Of a stretch of 64,000 nt of DNA, positions 33,066 through 41,444 are shown one piece after another. Under the pieces are notes generated by a model. The model was given only the letters and a program-made list of their open reading frames with translations, was not told where the DNA came from and searched no databases. The stretch is from positions 8,501-72,500 of the forward strand of contig DASXTW010000122.1 in NCBI GenBank assembly GCA_036505215.1. The letters are read 5' to 3'. A program made the position numbers and the translations under genes. The DNA is from DASXTW01 sp036505215. GTDB taxonomy: Bacteria; Actinomycetota; UBA4738. Each line of letters starts with the position of its first letter. The stretch's first letter is position 1.

Positions 33066-35113
33066 CGCGACTCCCCTTCGAGCTTCTTCACAAGCCCCCG
33101 GGCGTATCGGCGATGTTTACGGGGTAGCCGGGGACGGGACCGCGACGTGGCGAGCCCGCGAAGCACGGTGAGAGCCGTGGGGTCGGGATGCGCGGCCAGG
33201 GCATCGAGGGCTCGACGCCGTTCCCCATGCTCGCGGAGGGCCACGGCCAGCCTGGCAAGCCCCCGGCATGCCTCGGCCTCCACCAGGGTGCCCATCGACG
33301 TGATGAGTGTGGTGCGGACGGATTGATCGGGGTCGGTCGCAAGGAGCAAGAGCTCGGCCAGCGACGCAGGGCCGGCCACGGCGACCAGTCCGCGAACGGC
33401 CTCTCGGCGGACTGCCGACTCCCTGTGATGGGTCGCCTCCACCAGCCAGGGCACCGCCTCCTGGCCCCCGGACCGATACAGCACGGTCACAGCGTTCCGG
33501 GCCACGTACCATCGGGAGTCGGAAAGACGCTTGGCCACGAGCCTGTGATGCCCCCGAGCCACCTCGGCGAGAACTCGCAGGAGAAGCGCCCTCTTCCCTC
33601 GATCTCGTTCCCGGGCCAGCTCGTCGAGCAGGCGATCGACGCCCAGCTCCCCGAAGGGCTCGAGCAGCCGGATGGCCGACTCGACCTTCGCCTCCTCGTC
33701 GCCAACGGAGACGAGATCGGTCAGCATGTCCTCGGAAAGTGCCCGGCGGATCGAGGCCGCGACGAGCGCCCGCTTCTCGGCCTCGGTCTGTCCGTCGAAG
33801 CCGGCGCGTGCCGCTCGGACCAGGTAATCGACGTGGGCCTCGTCCCTGCGCTGCAGGGTGGCGCACGTCTCGACCACCCAGGCGCCGAGGACCTCCCCCA
33901 ATCGGTCCAGGTCGCTCTCGATCCTCAAGTAGTCGGAGAGGGCGTCGAAGGCCAGCCGACGCTGCTCCTCTTCCGAGGCGGGGAAGGCCTCCCGGATCGA
34001 CCGAACGTCGTCTTGACTCATGCTCACCAGGCCCCGGGCCAGCAGGCTCGAAACGGTGCGGAGCACGGGAGAGCCCGCCGCCGGCTTGGCCGGGGCCTTG
34101 GTCGGGGCGGCGATGCCCACACGATCGAGGCCGGCGATGATGGTGCCGCCCTCCACCTGCCCACGAGCGAGGGCGAGCGTGAGGTCGACGAGATCGTCGC
34201 GGCGCACGCCGAGCTCGACGAGTCGGGTGGCCCGGTCCACGGGTTCGGAGATCCCGTCGGATCCGATGTCCACCAGGAGCCTGGCGAGCTGGGCATCGGT
34301 CATCGTCCCGATCACCCGCTCGGCCAGGGGGTCTTCGCGGACCCTGTCAAGCAGGATCGCGCACAGTGCCCGCCGGGGCGGGGGCGGAAGGTGCCGGATC
34401 ACCTCCTGAAGCCGTCGGTAGAGCTCGAAGGCCTTGGCCTGCCGATCCGGCAGGAGCGCCACCATGCCCTTCAGGCGGATGAAGATGCCGGTGGCGATCT
34501 CCGGCGCCGACGATCCGCTCTGTTCGGCTGAGAGGGTGTGGGCCAGAGCTTTCGGATTTGCCAGCCGCTCCCACAGATCCCGCTGCTCGGGCGAGGGCCG
34601 TTCCTCCAGGTCCTCGGCCTCCCTCAACTGGGGGGTGATCTCCCCAACGCTGATGGACCGGACGCCGGCAACGCGGAGGGCGGCTGCCACCCCGCCGGTC
34701 GCCTCACTCTGAGGGGTGGACAGGGCTTCGTACAGGACGGCCAGATCCTGGGGCCGGGGAATGTCGCGAATGTACAGGCGCTCGGCTCGCCGCTGGTAGC
34801 AGGCCATCGCCAGACGTTCGATGCGGTCGTCGCCCCTGATTGGCCCGTGCTCGGTCCTCATGCGGGAGCCGTGGATGTCCGCCAGTACCGGACCGTACTG
34901 AAGGGCCCGCTCGGCCGCGGCCCGAATCCGCTCGCAGGCTTGGATGAAGCTTGGCTGGCCCAGGTCGCCGGGAAAGAGGCGATACGCGGAGAGCCCGCTC
35001 GACAGCTGAGAGAACAGCGCCACAACGGTCCGATCCCGCTCTGTGGGATCGGACCTCGTCGGCGCCCCTTGGGCGCCCAACACCCCGGACTGTCGTCCCT
35101 GCTCGACTGCCAT
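33062..35113 (-). CDS. HEAT-repeat protein sharing its N-terminal domain with the HD-GYP protein
   Basis: A 683-residue protein. Residues about 28-140 resemble the start of the HD-GYP protein: SAYRLFPGDLGQPSFIQACERIRAAAERAL, then LAMACYQRRAERLYIRDIPRPQDLAVLYEALS. The long middle is helical. The C-terminal part (about 480-670) contains HEAT/PBS-lyase-like repeats (GELGVDRLLDEL, KRLSDSRWYVARNAVTVLYRSGGQEAVPWLVEATHHRESAVRREAVRGL, and so on), usually protein-binding. No catalytic site is seen. It is co-translated with the HD-GYP gene (4-bp overlap), which suggests a complex. Confidence 0.8.
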   Translation of the reverse strand: MAVEQGRQSGVLGAQGAPTRSDPTERDRTVVALFSQLSSGLSAYRLFPGDLGQPSFIQACERIRAAAERALQYGPVLADIHGSRMRTEHGPIRGDDRIERLAMACYQRRAERLYIRDIPRPQDLAVLYEALSTPQSEATGGVAAALRVAGVRSISVGEITPQLREAEDLEERPSPEQRDLWERLANPKALAHTLSAEQSGSSAPEIATGIFIRLKGMVALLPDRQAKAFELYRRLQEVIRHLPPPPRRALCAILLDRVREDPLAERVIGTMTDAQLARLLVDIGSDGISEPVDRATRLVELGVRRDDLVDLTLALARGQVEGGTIIAGLDRVGIAAPTKAPAKPAAGSPVLRTVSSLLARGLVSMSQDDVRSIREAFPASEEEQRRLAFDALSDYLRIESDLDRLGEVLGAWVVETCATLQRRDEAHVDYLVRAARAGFDGQTEAEKRALVAASIRRALSEDMLTDLVSVGDEEAKVESAIRLLEPFGELGVDRLLDELARERDRGKRALLLRVLAEVARGHHRLVAKRLSDSRWYVARNAVTVLYRSGGQEAVPWLVEATHHRESAVRREAVRGLVAVAGPASLAELLLLATDPDQSVRTTLITSMGTLVEAEACRGLARLAVALREHGERRRALDALAAHPDPTALTVLRGLATSRSRPRLPRKHRRYARGLVKKLEGESR

Positions 35114-35224
35114 AGCTATGGCGTTCCTGCGGCCTGGGCGATCACCTGTTCTCAGGCATCGACGGGAACGCGATGAGGCTGTAGCAGCCGAAATGGCTCG
35201 GAGCGGGGTCAGTCAGAGGAAGGC

Positions 35225-35614
35225 TCAGCTCTCCCGGTACTTGACGAGCCTGACCCTCGTGCCCGGCCGAGACACCGTACCGCCGCTGATGCTGACCTGA
35301 TCCAGCAGGGCCATCATCAAAGGGATCCCCCGGTGCCCGCCACCACCATCGACCTCCGGCACAGGGACCCGCCGCCGGAAGATACCGTCGTCCTCCACCT
35401 CGATCTCCACCCGATCCCGAGTGGCCTTCCACGTCACACCGATCTTCGTGCAGTTCGTGTGGATCATGGCATTCGCACAGGCCTCGGTGACGGCCAGCGC
35501 GAGACTCTCGGCCTCGTCGAGGAGTGCGTGCGCCCGAGCCTGTTGACGGATGAACTGGCGGATCTCTCGGAGAATGGCTCTCCGGGCGGGGAACGTTCGG
35601 ACCATCACGCTCAC
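35225..35614 (-). CDS. RsbW-like anti-sigma regulatory ATPase
   Basis: A 129-residue GHKL ATPase. LALAVTEACANAMIHTN is the N box of the RsbW/SpoIIAB group, followed by VEIEVEDDGIFRR (G1) and GGGGHRGIPLMMALLDQVSI (G2). Such proteins sequester a sigma factor and phosphorylate an STAS antagonist. Its start overlaps the stop of the STAS gene at 35611-35937 by four bases, the usual rsbV-rsbW arrangement. No sigma factor gene follows. Confidence 0.9.
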   Translation of the reverse strand: MSVMVRTFPARRAILREIRQFIRQQARAHALLDEAESLALAVTEACANAMIHTNCTKIGVTWKATRDRVEIEVEDDGIFRRRVPVPEVDGGGGHRGIPLMMALLDQVSISGGTVSRPGTRVRLVKYRES

Positions 35615-35937
35615 GGCTCCGCCAGCTCGCCCGGGCCGACCACCCGGATCGAGTCGCGATCGTCCAGCCCCATCAGGGTGAGGACGTGGTGGACGGAGCT
35701 CGTGGGCGAAACGAGCACGATCTTCCCCCTCCCGTTCAGCTCATCCATGGCTCGGAGCAATACCCGGATCCCGCTGCTGTCGATGAAGGTCAGCTCGGAG
35801 AGATCCAGGCTGATGTCGCCCTGCTCCTCGACCTCCCGATCGAGCACCGCGGACAGGATCTCAGCGTTGGAGATGTCCAGCTCGCCGATCAGGCGGAACG
35901 CGCGTGGCTGGCCGGTCTCGCGGATCTCGAGCAGCAT
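35611..35937 (-). CDS. STAS anti-sigma factor antagonist (RsbV-like)
   Basis: A 108-residue protein, first in the cluster. LLEIRETGQPRAFRLIGELDISNAEILSAVLDREV begins the STAS fold, and DLSELTFIDSSGIRVLLRAMDEL has the phospho-accepting Ser in DSSG. It should release the sigma factor when unphosphorylated. A GGAGGGAGT ribosome site lies upstream of ATG 35937. It pairs with the RsbW-like protein directly downstream. Confidence 0.92.
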   Translation of the reverse strand: MLLEIRETGQPRAFRLIGELDISNAEILSAVLDREVEEQGDISLDLSELTFIDSSGIRVLLRAMDELNGRGKIVLVSPTSSVHHVLTLMGLDDRDSIRVVGPGELAEP

Positions 35938-36036
35938 GGAACTCCCTCCTTACCCCTCCAGGGCAACCAACTGTATTCCCACAATGTGTTCTCCTATGCG
36001 TCTTCACACCGGGTTTCGGCCGCGTGGGGCGAGGCT

Positions 36037-37728
36037 TTACCCGCCCGAGCGGAGCTCCCTCGCCAGGCTGGGCAACGGGAGGGAACCCAGGGCGAGCAGC
36101 CGGTCGTGGAAACCCCTCAGCGAGAAGGTCGAACCCGAGCGTTCAGCTGCTTGTGCCCGCCACCGCTCGATCTCGATCTGACCGATCTTGTACGCGAGCG
36201 CCTGCCCCGGCCATGAGATGTACCGATCCACCTCGATCTCGGCCCCCGCCCGGGGCGGCCCCGCCTGGATCATCTGGTCGATGCTCCGCTCGCGGTCCCA
36301 CCCCAGCGCGTGGATCCCCGTGTCGACGATGAGCCGGTTGGCCCTCCAGCCCTGGGCATCGAGCATGCCCAGCCGATCGTAGTCGTCCTCGTACAGCCCC
36401 ATCTCGTCCGCCAGCCGCTCGGAGTACAGGCCCCAGCCCTCGGCGAAGGCACTCCCCGCCCCGATCCCTCCGAACCTGCGGAGCCGGGGGCGCTCGGAGA
36501 ACTCCATGTCGATAGAGATCTGGAAGTGATGACCCGGGTTGGCCTCGTGATAGGTCACGCCTGCCAGGAGGTGGAGTGGCCGCTCGGGGAGGTCGCCCGT
36601 GTTGATGTAGTAGATCCCCGGCCGCGAGCCATCTTCGCTCTGCGGGTAGTAGAAGGCCATGGGGACATCCTTCTCCCGGAACTCCTCGACCGGTTTGACC
36701 GTGCAGTTGGCGCGGGGAAGCCGGCCGAAGAAGGCCGGAGCGGCGTCCCAGCTCCTCTGCACCTGCTCTTCCGCCAATCGGACGAGCTCCTCGCGAGACG
36801 CAGCCGTGTTCTTCCCGCTCGCGTTTCGCTCGGCGATCGCCGTGGGGGCGTCCGGGTGGCCCAAGCGGTCGGCGATCTCCTGTCGTTCCTCCTGGATCTG
36901 CTCGAGCTGCTCCAGACCGATCCGGTGCACCTCGCGGGGATCCAACGCCAACGTGGTGAATCCCTTGATCAACGCCGCGTAGATCTCCTCTCCGTTGGGC
37001 AGACCCAGCAGCCCGATGGAGTCGCGGGCCGACGGCCGATACGCTCGGAGGACGTCCAGATACCGCGCGTAGGCAGGCCAGACGCTTTCTCGCAGCACCT
37101 CGGCCACGCGCTCCCGATCGGCTTCCGAGGCATCCTTGGCCGGCTCGATGCCGGGAGAGGACTCTGGCGAAAGCCCCAGGAGCCGCTCGACCTGGGCAAT
37201 GGCGCGATCCACCACGATCCCTGGCTGCGTCTGGCCGACCCGCGCCCCTTCCATGGCCACCTTCCCCGTCTCCTCCAGGTAGACCGGAAACGCGGCCAGC
37301 CGACCCGCGTATTTCTCGACCCGCTCGGCGGTGTCCGCCTGCTGAAGGGATCCCAGAACCGCCAGCAGGTTCCCCGGCCCGAAGAGGTGAGTGACGGCCT
37401 GGAAACGGTCGATACGAAGAGCGAGGCCTTCCAGCTCTCGGTGAGCGATGGCCTCCAGCACATCCAGGGTCGTCCGCAGATCGACGCCCAGGGCCGCTCG
37501 ATCGACCCCCTTCAGATCTACCAACGCTCGACGATGAACGTCTTCCCGCGCGGCCAACCCTCTCTCGCTCGGGTCCGGCAGACGATCGTCGTATCTGTCG
37601 TCGCCGACCTCCGTGCCGATGAGAGGATCCAGGACGAGGAGGTCCTCCCAGTACCGATCCGCCAGCTCGCGAGCGGCTTCCTCCTGGGCCGATGCCGCGC
37701 CGTCCGCGTGCTCGGATCCATTCGCCAC
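36037..37728 (-). CDS. DUF885-family protein (probable metallopeptidase)
   Basis: GTG 37728 follows CACAGGAGGAATCCC, an excellent site; the open frame further upstream is not coding. The 563-residue protein is full length for the DUF885 family. The motif YHEANPGHHFQIS (about residue 394) resembles the gluzincin-like HExxPGHH of this family, and FAEGWGLYSERLADEMGLY with the second Glu follows. YISWPGQALAYKIGQ near the end is also conserved. Probably a zinc-dependent carboxypeptidase-like enzyme. No signal peptide, so cytoplasmic. It is divergent from the glyoxalase-like gene. Confidence 0.88.
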   Translation of the reverse strand: MANGSEHADGAASAQEEAARELADRYWEDLLVLDPLIGTEVGDDRYDDRLPDPSERGLAAREDVHRRALVDLKGVDRAALGVDLRTTLDVLEAIAHRELEGLALRIDRFQAVTHLFGPGNLLAVLGSLQQADTAERVEKYAGRLAAFPVYLEETGKVAMEGARVGQTQPGIVVDRAIAQVERLLGLSPESSPGIEPAKDASEADRERVAEVLRESVWPAYARYLDVLRAYRPSARDSIGLLGLPNGEEIYAALIKGFTTLALDPREVHRIGLEQLEQIQEERQEIADRLGHPDAPTAIAERNASGKNTAASREELVRLAEEQVQRSWDAAPAFFGRLPRANCTVKPVEEFREKDVPMAFYYPQSEDGSRPGIYYINTGDLPERPLHLLAGVTYHEANPGHHFQISIDMEFSERPRLRRFGGIGAGSAFAEGWGLYSERLADEMGLYEDDYDRLGMLDAQGWRANRLIVDTGIHALGWDRERSIDQMIQAGPPRAGAEIEVDRYISWPGQALAYKIGQIEIERWRAQAAERSGSTFSLRGFHDRLLALGSLPLPSLARELRSGG

Positions 37729-37847
37729 GGGATTCCTCCTGTGCGATCGCCGGGGAGCATACCCAACGCGCATCGTCAGACGCGCCTCCAATGGGTATGG
37801 TCCGGAAGGAATGCAACCGCGGCTCGAGCGGCCGATGGGAGGACCAG

Positions 37848-38468
37848 ATGCAGATCGACCATGTGGTGTATGGCGTACGAGACCTGGAGGCCGCCGCCTC
37901 AAGGATGAAGGCGGATTTCGGACTGGGGTCGATCCCGGGGGGACGCCACCCCGGATGGGGAACGGGGAACTGGATCGTTCCGTTGGGGCCGAACTACGTC
38001 GAGTTGTTGGCGGCCGTGGACAAGGCTGAAGCCGAGAGGAGCGAGCTCGGCCGGTCACTCCTCGCCGCCGTCGCGGACGGCGATCGGTTCCTGGGGTGGT
38101 GCGTGTCCACGGATGACGTCGAGACGGTGGCGGCAAGGTTGGAGCTTCCTGTCGTTGCCGGGACCAGGGAGCGCCCCGACGGGACGAAGCTGCGATGGCG
38201 GTCCGCCGGCCTGGATCGGGCGATGGCTGAGCCGTCCCTACCCTTCTTCATCACCTGGGACGTCCCGGACAACCTGCATCCGGGGCGGGCAGAAGCCGGC
38301 CACATCGCGCCGCCGCAGGGAATCGCATGGCTGGAGATCGGGGGGGATGCCCTTCGGCTGAACGAATGGCTCGACGGGTTCGAGCTTCCGGTCCGGGTGG
38401 TGGGCGGACCTCCAGGCGTCCTGGCCGTGGGGATCGCCGCCGAGCCCGACGAGATCGTTCTTCGCTGA
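37848..38468 (+). CDS. Glyoxalase/VOC-like domain protein
   Basis: ATG 37848 follows GGGAGGACC. The 206-residue protein starts IDHVVYGVRDLEAAASRMKADFGL, the first strand and helix of a vicinal-oxygen-chelate domain, with the metal-binding His4. GTGNWIVPLGPNYVELLA completes the first module. The second module is less typical (FLGWCVSTDDVETVAARLEL, PFFITWD). This matches the glyoxalase_3-like group often found in actinobacteria. Reaction unknown. Confidence 0.83.
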   Translation: MQIDHVVYGVRDLEAAASRMKADFGLGSIPGGRHPGWGTGNWIVPLGPNYVELLAAVDKAEAERSELGRSLLAAVADGDRFLGWCVSTDDVETVAARLELPVVAGTRERPDGTKLRWRSAGLDRAMAEPSLPFFITWDVPDNLHPGRAEAGHIAPPQGIAWLEIGGDALRLNEWLDGFELPVRVVGGPPGVLAVGIAAEPDEIVLR

Positions 38469-38476
38469 CCCTCAGC

Positions 38477-39103
38477 TCAGGCGGGTGAGCGAGCAAGGAT
38501 CCTGCCCAGCTCTCGGAACGCTTTCCCCCGATGGCTGATGGCGTCCTTCTCCTCCGGGGAGAGTTCGGCCATCGTCCGTCGCTCGCCCTCCGGGACGAAG
38601 ATCGGGTCGTAGCCGAACCCGCCCGAGCCTCGGGGGTCCAGGATCAGGCCACCCACACAGGCCGCCTCACCCCACACCTCTCTGCCGTCGGGCCACGCGC
38701 AGACGGCAACGCACCGGTATCGGGCCGTGCGGGCCTCCGGAGGAACGTCTCGAATGCGCTCGACCAGAAGATCGAGGTTCTGCCGGTCGGTTGCGTCCGG
38801 TCCGGCGAAGCGAGCCGACCGGGGGCCGGGCTCGCCACCCAGCGAGTCGACCTCGATTCCCGAATCGTCGCCGACCGCGGGCAGCCCCACGGCTTCTGCC
38901 ACTGCGCGTGCTTTGAGGCGTGCATTGTCGAGATAGCTCTCCCCCGATTCCTCGACGTCCGGCCAGACCAGCGACATGTGCGACGGATCGTCCAGGCTCC
39001 GCGCCAGGTGCCACCGCACGGGCCAATCGGAGCAGATGCGCATGATCTCCCTGATCTTGCCGGGGTTCTTGGTCGCGAGGGCGAGCACGGCTGGAAACCC
39101 CAT
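38477..39103 (-). CDS. rdgB: Non-canonical purine NTP pyrophosphatase (RdgB/HAM1)
   Basis: A 208-residue enzyme. LALATKNPGKIREI is the N-terminal substrate loop, followed by NARLKARAVAEAVGLPAVGDDSGIEVDSLGGEPGPRSARFAG and GFGYDPIFVPEGERRTMAELSPEEKDAISHRGKAF. All the family motifs are present. It hydrolyses dITP, dXTP and related NTPs to monophosphates, preventing mutagenic incorporation. It lies 15 bp after rph, in the actinobacterial order cysM-murI-MBL-rph-rdgB. Confidence 0.96.
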   Translation of the reverse strand: MGFPAVLALATKNPGKIREIMRICSDWPVRWHLARSLDDPSHMSLVWPDVEESGESYLDNARLKARAVAEAVGLPAVGDDSGIEVDSLGGEPGPRSARFAGPDATDRQNLDLLVERIRDVPPEARTARYRCVAVCAWPDGREVWGEAACVGGLILDPRGSGGFGYDPIFVPEGERRTMAELSPEEKDAISHRGKAFRELGRILARSPA

Positions 39104-39118
39104 CGGGGTGACCGGCTC

Positions 39119-39847
39119 CTAGCGCGCCAAGACCTGGCGCTGGAAATCCGTGAGCTGATCGATTCCGGACGCTGCCAGGTCGATCAGGGCATCGAGCTCC
39201 TGCCGGGAGAAGACCTTCCCTTCTGCGGTGCCCTGAACCTCGACGAGCTGCGCCGACCCCGTCATCACCACGTTGAAGTCGACGTCGGCCTTCGCGTCCT
39301 CGTCGTAGGCGAGATCCAGGAGCAGCTGCCCTTCGACGATCCCCACAGACACAGCCGCCACGGTGTCGTGCAAGAGGTCCGCAGGCATCGTTCCCGCCTC
39401 TGCCAGGCGGGCGATGGCCTGCGCCAGGGCCAGGTACCCCGCGGTGATGGAAGCCGTTCGCGTTCCCCCGTCGGCCTGCAGGATGTCGCAGTCGATCCAG
39501 ATCGTGCACTCCCCCATCCGCTCGAGCGCCGTGACCGAGCGAAGCGACCGCCCGACCAGGCGCTGGATCTCCTGGGTTCGTCCGGATGGCCGGCCGGCCT
39601 GCACCTCGCGCGGAGTGCGCACGGCCGTGGAGCGGGGAAGCATGGCGTACTCCGCCGTGACCCAACCGTTGCCGGTCCCCTGCAGGAACCGAGGCGGCTT
39701 TGGCTCGAAGGATGCGGACGCCAGGACTCTCGTCTTCCCCACCTCCAGGAGCACCGAACCCTCCGCCCAGTCCAGGTAGTCCATCTCCGCCTTGAGTGGG
39801 CGAAGGTCGGCTGTGCCCCTGCCGTCTGCCCGAACCAACGGCTCCAT
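39119..39847 (-). CDS. rph: Ribonuclease PH
   Basis: A 242-residue enzyme, with ATG 39847 overlapping the preceding stop by one base (TGATG). The start RADGRGTADLRPLKAEMDYLDWAEGSVLLEVGKTRVLASAS and later GWVTAEYAMLPRSTAVRT, RTQEIQRLVGRSLR and WIDCDILQADGGTRTASITA match RNase PH throughout. It trims tRNA 3-prime ends by phosphorolysis. An odd point is PLKAEMDYLDWAEG in place of the usual xxxGxHPxGS; function should still hold. Confidence 0.95.
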   Translation of the reverse strand: MEPLVRADGRGTADLRPLKAEMDYLDWAEGSVLLEVGKTRVLASASFEPKPPRFLQGTGNGWVTAEYAMLPRSTAVRTPREVQAGRPSGRTQEIQRLVGRSLRSVTALERMGECTIWIDCDILQADGGTRTASITAGYLALAQAIARLAEAGTMPADLLHDTVAAVSVGIVEGQLLLDLAYDEDAKADVDFNVVMTGSAQLVEVQGTAEGKVFSRQELDALIDLAASGIDQLTDFQRQVLAR

Positions 39848-40602
39848 CAGTCCCCGGCCCCCTCGCCACGGGTGTCCAGCCGAAGGCCTTCCTCGGCCAC
39901 AGTGACCGGACCCCCGAAGGACTCGCGGGCCCGCGCTTCGGACTCCTGCCGGTCCGTGGCGGGCCAGATGTGCGTGATGACGAGCCGCCTCACCCCTGCG
40001 CTGGCCGCGTGCTGGCCGGCCTGGGTGGCAGTGAGGTGGATCGGATCCCACCCCGCCCGCAGCTCCAACCAGGTGGCCTCACAGAGCAGCACGTCCGCGT
40101 CCCTGGACAGGTCCACCAGCTCGCCGGTAGGCCCCGTGTCGGCGCTGTAGGCGAGAGCCGTTCCGTCCGCCTCGATCCGCATGCCGAGCGTGGGAACGGG
40201 ATGGTTCATGGGCGCGGTCCGAACACGGAAGGGGCCGGCTTCGAAGTCGCCTCCCGGCTCGATCTCGTGAAGCCGGAAGGCGTCGCCGAGCTTGGGTTCG
40301 ATCTGCAGGGCGTGCTCGAACATCCCGGGCGGAGCGAAGAGCGGCAAGGGGGCGGGCTTTTCTCCGTCCCCCCACCATCTGGAGAGCCAGAATGGATACA
40401 GATCGAGGAAGTGATCGAAATGCCGGTGCGAAACGGCCACCGCGCCAACCTCGTCCAGACCGATGTGACGCTGGAGGTTGGCCATCGTGCCGGTTCCTGC
40501 ATCGATCCAGAGATTGAAGCCCTGATGCCGAACCAGGTAGCCCGAGGCGGCTCCTCCGGGCCGAGCCCAGCCCCCACCGACGCCGAGCAGCACCAGCTCC
40601 AC
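39847..40602 (-). CDS. MBL-fold metallohydrolase (Rv1339-like)
   Basis: A 251-residue metallo-beta-lactamase-fold protein. The metal-binding HxHxDH motif is SHRHFDHFLDLYP (about residues 58-70); further ligands lie near APMNHPVP and ADTGPTGEL, and in the terminal VITHIWP. The nucleotide-type domain resembles RNase Z and phosphodiesterases. By position between murI and rph, and by length, it corresponds to M. tuberculosis Rv1339, for which cAMP phosphodiesterase activity has been reported. It overlaps rph by one base. Confidence 0.88.
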   Translation of the reverse strand: MELVLLGVGGGWARPGGAASGYLVRHQGFNLWIDAGTGTMANLQRHIGLDEVGAVAVSHRHFDHFLDLYPFWLSRWWGDGEKPAPLPLFAPPGMFEHALQIEPKLGDAFRLHEIEPGGDFEAGPFRVRTAPMNHPVPTLGMRIEADGTALAYSADTGPTGELVDLSRDADVLLCEATWLELRAGWDPIHLTATQAGQHAASAGVRRLVITHIWPATDRQESEARARESFGGPVTVAEEGLRLDTRGEGAGD

Positions 40603-40604
40603 GG

Positions 40605-41435
40605 CTAGCCACCCTGCGGAACGGCAAGCGAGACCTGCACGGCGCCCTGGAACTCCGGACCGAGGAACCGGCGCCCCAGGGCGGAGAATCGGCTGGGATC
40701 GCCGGACGACTCGAATCGGTGGATGGGAAGCTCGGGCAGCTCCTCGGCCACGTCGGCCAGAAGCCCTTTCGAGGCAAGGACGTCGTAGACGTCGTTCGCC
40801 GTCTCTTCCGCGGAGGAGATGAGCAGGACGTCTGGTCCCATCACGTGGTGGATGGCCCCGCGGAGGAGCGGGTAATGGGTGCAGCCCAGGATCAGCGTGT
40901 CCACCCCCGCCTCCTGCAGCGGCTCGAGATACCCGGCGGCCGCATCCATGAGCGCAGGGCTGGTGGTGTCCCCCCGCTCGACGAACTCGACGAAGAGCGG
41001 GCAGGCCTGAGCCAACACGTCGACCTGGGGGGCGATGCGGTCGAACGCCCGTTGGTACGCCCCGCTGGACACGGTTGCCTGGGTACCGATCAGCCCGACC
41101 GACCCGTTGCGAGTAGCCCGGGCCGCTGCCCGGACGGCCGGGTCGATGACGCCCACAACGGGCACCGGCACCGCATCGGCCACCTCATCCAGGGCTGCCG
41201 ACGTCGCTGCGTTGCAGGCCACGACGATCAGCTTGACGTCCTCTTCCACCAAGTGCCGGGCGATCTGCACTGCGAACCCACGGATCTCGGCGAGCGGCCG
41301 CGGACCGTAGGGGAAACGCGCATGGTCGCCGAAGTACACGACGGGCTCGAGGGGGAGCTCGTCCATGATCGCCCGGACGACCGTCAGTCCCCCGGTCCCG
41401 GAGTCGAAGACCCCCATCGGCCTGGGATCAGCCAT
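40605..41435 (-). CDS. murI: Glutamate racemase
   Basis: A 276-residue enzyme. GVFDSGTGGLTVVRAI (about 7-22) contains the first catalytic region, VVACNAATSAAL has the first active-site Cys, and LGCTHYPLL the second. VVYFGDHARFPYG is also typical. It interconverts L- and D-glutamate, supplying D-Glu for peptidoglycan. It is two bases from the MBL gene and 9 bp after cysM, forming a single transcription unit with them. Confidence 0.97.
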   Translation of the reverse strand: MADPRPMGVFDSGTGGLTVVRAIMDELPLEPVVYFGDHARFPYGPRPLAEIRGFAVQIARHLVEEDVKLIVVACNAATSAALDEVADAVPVPVVGVIDPAVRAAARATRNGSVGLIGTQATVSSGAYQRAFDRIAPQVDVLAQACPLFVEFVERGDTTSPALMDAAAGYLEPLQEAGVDTLILGCTHYPLLRGAIHHVMGPDVLLISSAEETANDVYDVLASKGLLADVAEELPELPIHRFESSGDPSRFSALGRRFLGPEFQGAVQVSLAVPQGG

Positions 41436-41444
41436 GAGTAGTGA

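Noticed and set aside
36310..37908. 532-codon plus-strand open frame
   Set aside because: Antisense to the DUF885 gene, which has its HExxPGHH-type motif and a strong ribosome site.
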